Assembly (NCBI RefSeq): GCF_001605885.1
Contig: NZ_LRPE01000025.1
Location: 1 to 42,735 of the forward strand
Origin: Acinetobacter lactucae
GTDB taxonomy: Bacteria > Pseudomonadota > Gammaproteobacteria > Pseudomonadales > Moraxellaceae
DNA: 42,735 bases
Reading direction: 5' to 3'
This document shows positions 42,175-42,735 of the stretch, piece after piece. Within the stretch, counting starts at the first letter, position 1. Each line of letters begins with the position of its first letter. A program made the position numbers and the translations under genes. Under the pieces are notes generated by a model. It saw only the letters and a program-made list of their open reading frames with translations, was not told the origin of the DNA and made no database searches.

Positions 42175-42735
42175 ATGGATATTTTAAAGACACAGGTTGC
42201 AATTATTGGTTCTGGACCAGCAGGGTTATTGCTTGGGCAACTTCTATATAAAGCTGGCATCGACCATATTATTGTTGAGCAACGTAGTGCTGAATATGTG
42301 GCTTCACGGATTCGTGCAGGAATTTTAGAGCAAGTTTCGGTCGACTTACTGAAACAAGCTGGCGTTGACCAAAATTTAAAAGAAAAAGGATTACCGCATT
42401 CGGGCATTGAAATCTTAACCAATGGTGAATTGCATCGGGTTGATTTAGCCGCACTCACGGGTGGAAAACAAGTGACCGTATATGGTCAGACCGAAGTCAC
42501 CAAAGATTTAATGACTGCCCGTGAAGCAGAGCAGCTTACTTCATTTTATGAAGCTCAAAATGTACAAGTGAAAGATTTCTATACTGCGCCGAAAGTTGAG
42601 TTTGAGTACCAAGGTAAAGCCTTTCAAATTCAGTGTGACTTTATTGCTGGTTGTGATGGCTACCATGGTGTCTGCCGTGCCAGCGTGCCAGAAGATAAAA
42701 TTAAAACCTTTGAAAAAGTTTATCCATTTGGCTGG
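42175..42735 (+). CDS. pobA: 4-hydroxybenzoate 3-monooxygenase PobA, 5' part
   Basis: The first 187 codons of p-hydroxybenzoate hydroxylase, which converts 4-hydroxybenzoate to protocatechuate with NADPH and O2. The FAD-binding GSGPAG motif is at residues 13-18 (AIIGSGPAGLLLGQLLYKAG). RIRAGILEQ is the conserved family stretch, and the FAD/NADPH motif AGCDGYHGVCR is near residue 160. AAGGA precedes the ATG. The gene runs off the right edge of the window (the full protein is about 400 residues). The product feeds the protocatechuate (pca) branch. Confidence 0.94.
   Translation, partial: MDILKTQVAIIGSGPAGLLLGQLLYKAGIDHIIVEQRSAEYVASRIRAGILEQVSVDLLKQAGVDQNLKEKGLPHSGIEILTNGELHRVDLAALTGGKQVTVYGQTEVTKDLMTAREAEQLTSFYEAQNVQVKDFYTAPKVEFEYQGKAFQIQCDFIAGCDGYHGVCRASVPEDKIKTFEKVYPFGW

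Noticed and set aside
1..42735. CRISPR arrays, tRNA or rRNA genes, complete insertion sequences
   Set aside because: No regularly spaced repeats, cloverleaf ends or transposase genes with terminal repeats were seen on reading both strands. Short or degenerate ones could be missed without a search tool.

Overview
The window reads as chromosomal DNA of an Acinetobacter, most likely of the calcoaceticus-baumannii complex or a close relative. The reasons are the low G+C, the gene-for-gene agreement of the phenylacetate (paa), trigonelline (tgn) and p-hydroxybenzoate (pobR/pobA) clusters with those known from this genus, and the many short AT-rich orphan genes. I saw no rRNA, tRNA, CRISPR array or intact insertion sequence.

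Layout. (1) 0-5 kb: a small orphan gene, soxR, a DUF333/I78-type lipoprotein, an EamA-family exporter and sdaA (L-serine dehydratase, preceded by a possible 11-codon leader peptide). (2) 4.9-18.7 kb: a complete paa regulon, with paaZ divergent from paaABCDEFGHJK, then paaX, paaY and paaI. It takes phenylacetate through phenylacetyl-CoA, ring epoxidation, oxepin formation, hydrolytic ring opening and beta-oxidation to acetyl-CoA and succinyl-CoA. (3) 18.7-24 kb: an accessory insertion. It holds a very AT-rich 1254-residue protein with an N-terminal PD-(D/E)XK-like nuclease, a STAND-type P-loop NTPase and a long helical C-terminus, probably a single-gene anti-phage system. Next come about 300 bases of G+C-richer, hairpin-dense DNA that looks like a structured RNA or mobile-element leader, a TetR regulator, and a short decayed relic of a second PaaI-like thioesterase. 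(4) 24-30.6 kb: a TetR/thioredoxin-reductase-like divergent pair with a clear operator-in-promoter arrangement, then small AT-rich genes (a cold-shock protein, two disordered peptides, a membrane-anchored possible HIRAN-like protein, several orphans), a glutathione S-transferase and a DUF1330 protein. (5) 30.6-41.2 kb: a GntR-controlled catabolic cluster that fits the trigonelline (N-methylnicotinate) pathway: regulator, DUF1185 protein, alpha/beta hydrolase, flavin reductase, luciferase-like monooxygenase, aldehyde dehydrogenase, NCS1 permease, outer-membrane porin, succinate-semialdehyde dehydrogenase and a carboxymuconolactone-decarboxylase-family protein. (6) 41.2 kb to the end: pobR and the first 187 codons of pobA.

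How it works together: three aromatic or heteroaromatic catabolic modules (phenylacetate, trigonelline, 4-hydroxybenzoate) lie side by side and feed central metabolism through acetyl-CoA, succinyl-CoA and succinate. Each has its own regulator (PaaX, GntR/TgnR, PobR). A perfect 22-bp palindrome in front of the first tgn gene and a 17/22 match in front of the succinate-semialdehyde dehydrogenase gene argue that both transcription units obey the same GntR protein. The defence-like insertion between the paa and tgn modules, with its structured-RNA block and gene relic, is the least conventional part of the window.
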